From NCBI GenBank assembly GCA_964397525.1, contig CAYNIY010000015.1:1-34269 (forward strand): a stretch of 34,269 bases of DNA, given 5' to 3'. The notes beneath the pieces were generated by a model, which had not been told where the DNA came from, made no database searches, and saw only the letters and a list, made by a program, of their open reading frames with translations. Both the position numbers and the translations under genes were made by a program. Numbering within the stretch: the stretch's first letter is position 1; each line of letters starts with the position of its first letter. The stretch is from Syntrophopropionicum sp964397525 (GTDB lineage Bacteria; Bacillota; Desulfotomaculia; Desulfotomaculales; Pelotomaculaceae). Of this stretch, positions 32,342 to 34,269 are shown piece by piece.

Positions 32342-32420
32342 TCAGACGTCAGACGCCGGTGTGTCCTGCGCCACAATTCCCACGTCTCACTTCTCACGTC
32401 CCACGTCTCCTATTGTGCGC
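32342..32420. repeat. Short-repeat cassette overlapping the rlmN 3' end
   Basis: It holds a tandem TCAGACG pair (32342-32355), then an inverted repeat GCGCCACAAT (32368-32377) / ATTGTGCGC (32412-32420) with one unpaired base. Inside lie two direct copies of CCCACGTCTC (32379-32388 and 32400-32409) around TTCTCACGT. A 17-base part (32382-32398) recurs with two mismatches at 27508-27524. The cassette supplies the last codons and the stop of rlmN. Confidence 0.7.
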
Positions 32421-33451
32421 TGTCTCAATTGCCCGCAGGCTGCGTTTATATCCGCCCCGAACGCCCGCCTGACAGTTGCTGCAATCATATTTTTCTCCAG
32501 GATATTTTTAAACAGTTCAATCTGCTGCTTTGGCGGCGGCTCAATGCCCTTTCCGGCAACCGGGTTGGCTGGGATCAGGTTAACGTGGCATAACATGCCG
32601 GACAAGAGACGGCACAGCTCAAGCGCGTGTTCCCTGGTATCATTTACATCCGCTATGAGCGCATATTCAAAAGTTACCCGGCGGCCCGTATCGCGGGCGT
32701 AGTCCCGGCAGGCTGAAATCAATTCGCGCAATGGGTATTTCCGGTTTACCGGTACCAGCTGATTGCGCAGTTCATCGTTTGGCGCGTGCAGCGACACAGC
32801 AAGTGTCAGAGGAATCTTTTCCAGGGCCAGTTTTCTGATGCCGGGAACAAGCCCGCAGGTTGATAGCGTAATGTGACGGTACCCGATATTTAAACCATAT
32901 GGAGCGGCAATATTTCTGATAAAGGTTAATGTCGCACTGTAATTATCCAACGGCTCACCGGAGCCCATGATTACCAGGCGGCTTATTCTTTCGCCGCTGT
33001 CCTGCTGCATACCAAGGACCTGATCGTAGATCTCCCCGGGGCTCAGGTCGCGAACCAACCCGCCCAGGCCCGATGCGCAGAGAGCGCAGGCGTACCTGCA
33101 TCCCACCTGTGTTGAAACACAGGCTGAATTTCCGTAATCATGCCTCATGAAAACACTTTCCACTACCTGCCCGTCGGACAGCCCGAACAGGTACTTTATT
33201 GTGTCACCGCTTCCTGAGATCAACCTGTCCTTAATTTCCGGCACACTGATCCGGGACACTGATTCCAGGCGCACCCTTAAATCCAGGGACAAGTTTGTCA
33301 TTTCATGGAAAGAGGCGGCTCCCTTTTTGAATATCCATTCAGCCACCTGCTTTGTCCGGTATTTTTCAACACCTAAACTGTTTATGAAGTTTTCAAGCTC
33401 TGAGATACTCAGATCTTTTAAATTTATCCTGAGCTTAGAATTATTCTCCAT
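32387..33451 (-). CDS. rlmN: Dual-specificity 23S rRNA/tRNA adenine-C2 methyltransferase RlmN
   Basis: A radical-SAM enzyme that methylates A2503 of 23S rRNA and A37 of some tRNAs. The iron-sulphur motif CxxxCxxC is Cys118-Cys122-Cys125 (GCRYACALCASG), and the methyl-carrying cysteine is Cys339 in NAACGQLR near the end. The length is 354 residues. The final residues IGDVGREK and the stop codon lie in a repeat cassette, so the original C-terminus may have been replaced. The ATG overlaps the rsmB end by 11 bases; only a weak AAAGG is seen upstream, so coupling is likely. Confidence 0.95.
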   Translation of the reverse strand: MENNSKLRINLKDLSISELENFINSLGVEKYRTKQVAEWIFKKGAASFHEMTNLSLDLRVRLESVSRISVPEIKDRLISGSGDTIKYLFGLSDGQVVESVFMRHDYGNSACVSTQVGCRYACALCASGLGGLVRDLSPGEIYDQVLGMQQDSGERISRLVIMGSGEPLDNYSATLTFIRNIAAPYGLNIGYRHITLSTCGLVPGIRKLALEKIPLTLAVSLHAPNDELRNQLVPVNRKYPLRELISACRDYARDTGRRVTFEYALIADVNDTREHALELCRLLSGMLCHVNLIPANPVAGKGIEPPPKQQIELFKNILEKNMIAATVRRAFGADINAACGQLRQRTIGDVGREK

Positions 33452-34269
33452 GATCTTTTATGATTCCTTTTTTTCTCATCCGGGCTATAAAAAAGCCGTC
33501 CATTCTGTGCCGGTGCGGCAGGATCTGCAGATAACCGCGGGACATAGTCCCTTCAGTATCCAGTTCCCTGGGAAGCAGTGCAGTCATATCCTCCATTGTG
33601 AATTCCGGGTGTTTGGAAAGAAAGTCCTCGACCTGGCCCAGGTTTTCTTCGCGGGTTATCGTACAGGTGCAGTAAACCATGACACCGTTATCCTTAACAC
33701 AGCGGGCTGAGCTTTCCAGAATTTCCGCCTGCAGTTTAACCAGTTCAGCAATTTGGTCCGGCTTCTTACGCCAGCGTGCGTCAGGCCGGCGTCCCAATAC
33801 ACCTAAGCCTGAACAGGGAGCGTCTACAAGTACATAATCTGCGCTGTTGTGTAGATTCTCCGGCAGCGTTCTGGCGTCACCGGTAATTACCTTAATCATG
33901 CTGATACCCAGGCGGGCACAGTTTTCCTTAATCAGGGCCAGCTTATGAGGGTGAATATCAACTGCAACAATTTCACCAAGGTTATCCATTAACTGGGCCA
34001 GATGAGTGGCCTTACCGCCCGGAGCGCTGCAGGTATCCAGCACAACAGAACCTGGCTCCGGGGCTAGGGCCCTGCTCGCCAGCATGGAGCTTTCATCCTG
34101 CACCTGAAACAAACCCTCTCTAAATGCGGCCATTGAACCTATGGACAGAAAGCCTTCAATTACTATTCCTTCAGGGGCGATGGCAGTTTCCCGGGCTCTC
34201 ATGCCCTCACTTTCCAGCCTTTCAATAAGTTCCTTCCTGGTGGTCTTTAAAGTATTAACCCGTACTGTA
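33441..34269 (-). CDS. rsmB: 16S rRNA (cytosine967-C5)-methyltransferase RsmB, 5' part missing
   Basis: A SAM-dependent m5C methyltransferase acting on 16S rRNA. The reading frame runs off the window end; the first codons seen encode TVRVNTLKTTRKELIERLES, the conserved RVNTLK stretch ahead of the catalytic domain, so an internal ATG at 34202 is not the true start. The domain holds the QDESSM motif, the SAM loop DTCSAPGGKATH, DAPCSGLGVLGRRPD with one catalytic cysteine and YCTCTITREEN with the other. The N-terminal NusB-like RNA-binding domain would lie outside the window. It leads into rlmN with an 11-base overlap, as in Bacillus. Confidence 0.95.
   Translation of the reverse strand, partial: TVRVNTLKTTRKELIERLESEGMRARETAIAPEGIVIEGFLSIGSMAAFREGLFQVQDESSMLASRALAPEPGSVVLDTCSAPGGKATHLAQLMDNLGEIVAVDIHPHKLALIKENCARLGISMIKVITGDARTLPENLHNSADYVLVDAPCSGLGVLGRRPDARWRKKPDQIAELVKLQAEILESSARCVKDNGVMVYCTCTITREENLGQVEDFLSKHPEFTMEDMTALLPRELDTEGTMSRGYLQILPHRHRMDGFFIARMRKKGIIKDHGE

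Noticed and set aside
33147..33710. 187-codon open frame on the plus strand
   Set aside because: It lies antisense across the rlmN-rsmB junction and has no supporting signals.
1..34269. CRISPR array, tRNA, rRNA, prophage or insertion sequence
   Set aside because: No regularly spaced repeats, no clover-leaf or rRNA sequence, and no transposase, integrase or phage genes were seen. The repeats near 32283-32420 are too short and irregular for CRISPR.

Overview
The window comes from a Firmicute, most likely a Gram-positive clostridium of the Peptococcaceae/Desulfotomaculum-Pelotomaculum kind. The evidence is a FapR-controlled fab operon, FabK as the only enoyl-ACP reductase seen, strong AGGAGG-type ribosome binding sites, many TTG/GTG starts, roughly half G+C, and the Firmicute gene run rsmB-rlmN-prpC-prkC-rsgA-rpe near rpmB, recG and the fab genes. 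The species call is inference; no rRNA gene is present. Almost everything is on the minus strand, so operons read from high to low coordinates.

Layout from high to low coordinates. (1) 34269-23907: rsmB (cut by the window end) and rlmN, then a short repeat-rich gap, then fhaA-fhaB-prpC-ftsW/rodA-pbpA-prkC, then rsgA-rpe and a 42-residue zinc-ribbon gene. This joins rRNA modification and ribosome assembly to a PASTA-kinase and cell-wall synthesis module whose order matches the actinobacterial fhaA-fhaB-pstP-rodA-pbpA-pknB cluster. (2) 23836-21458 (plus strand): a secreted protein with a copper-amine-oxidase-N-like domain and a beta-propeller, divergent from a small GntR regulator (21287-20874). 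(3) 20841-16944: the riboflavin operon ribD-ribE-ribBA-ribH behind a consensus sigma-A promoter, an FMN riboswitch and an intrinsic terminator. (4) 16688-16879 (plus strand): rpmB, divergent from recG. (5) 14438-12056: rsmD-coaD-coiled-coil gene-DUF177-rpmF, ended by a terminator. (6) 11987-3308: fapR-plsX-fabH-fabK-fabD-fabG-acpP-fabF-rnc-ftsY, starting at one promoter overlapped by a near-perfect FapR operator. (7) 3219-1: mtnP-mtnA-ahcY plus the first codon of another gene, for recycling methylthioadenosine and S-adenosylhomocysteine.

How the genes work together. The fab operon supplies every step of type II fatty acid elongation except the beta-hydroxyacyl-ACP dehydratase (fabZ) and acetyl-CoA carboxylase, which are not here. 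FapR senses malonyl-CoA and closes the loop. The rib operon makes riboflavin from GTP and ribulose 5-phosphate and is shut off by FMN. The kinase, phosphatase and FHA proteins probably control the adjacent SEDS/PBP pair.

No CRISPR array, prophage, insertion sequence, tRNA or rRNA was seen, and no clearly new multi-gene system. The most unusual points are a 49-bp three-stem palindromic element beside a repeat cassette that supplies the rlmN stop codon, a probable CTG (or ATT) start for rsmD, a terminator-like hairpin between acpP and fabF, an Asn in the MTA-phosphorylase-like protein suggesting methylthioinosine as substrate, and missing canonical neighbours (smc, the Asp23/DAK pair).
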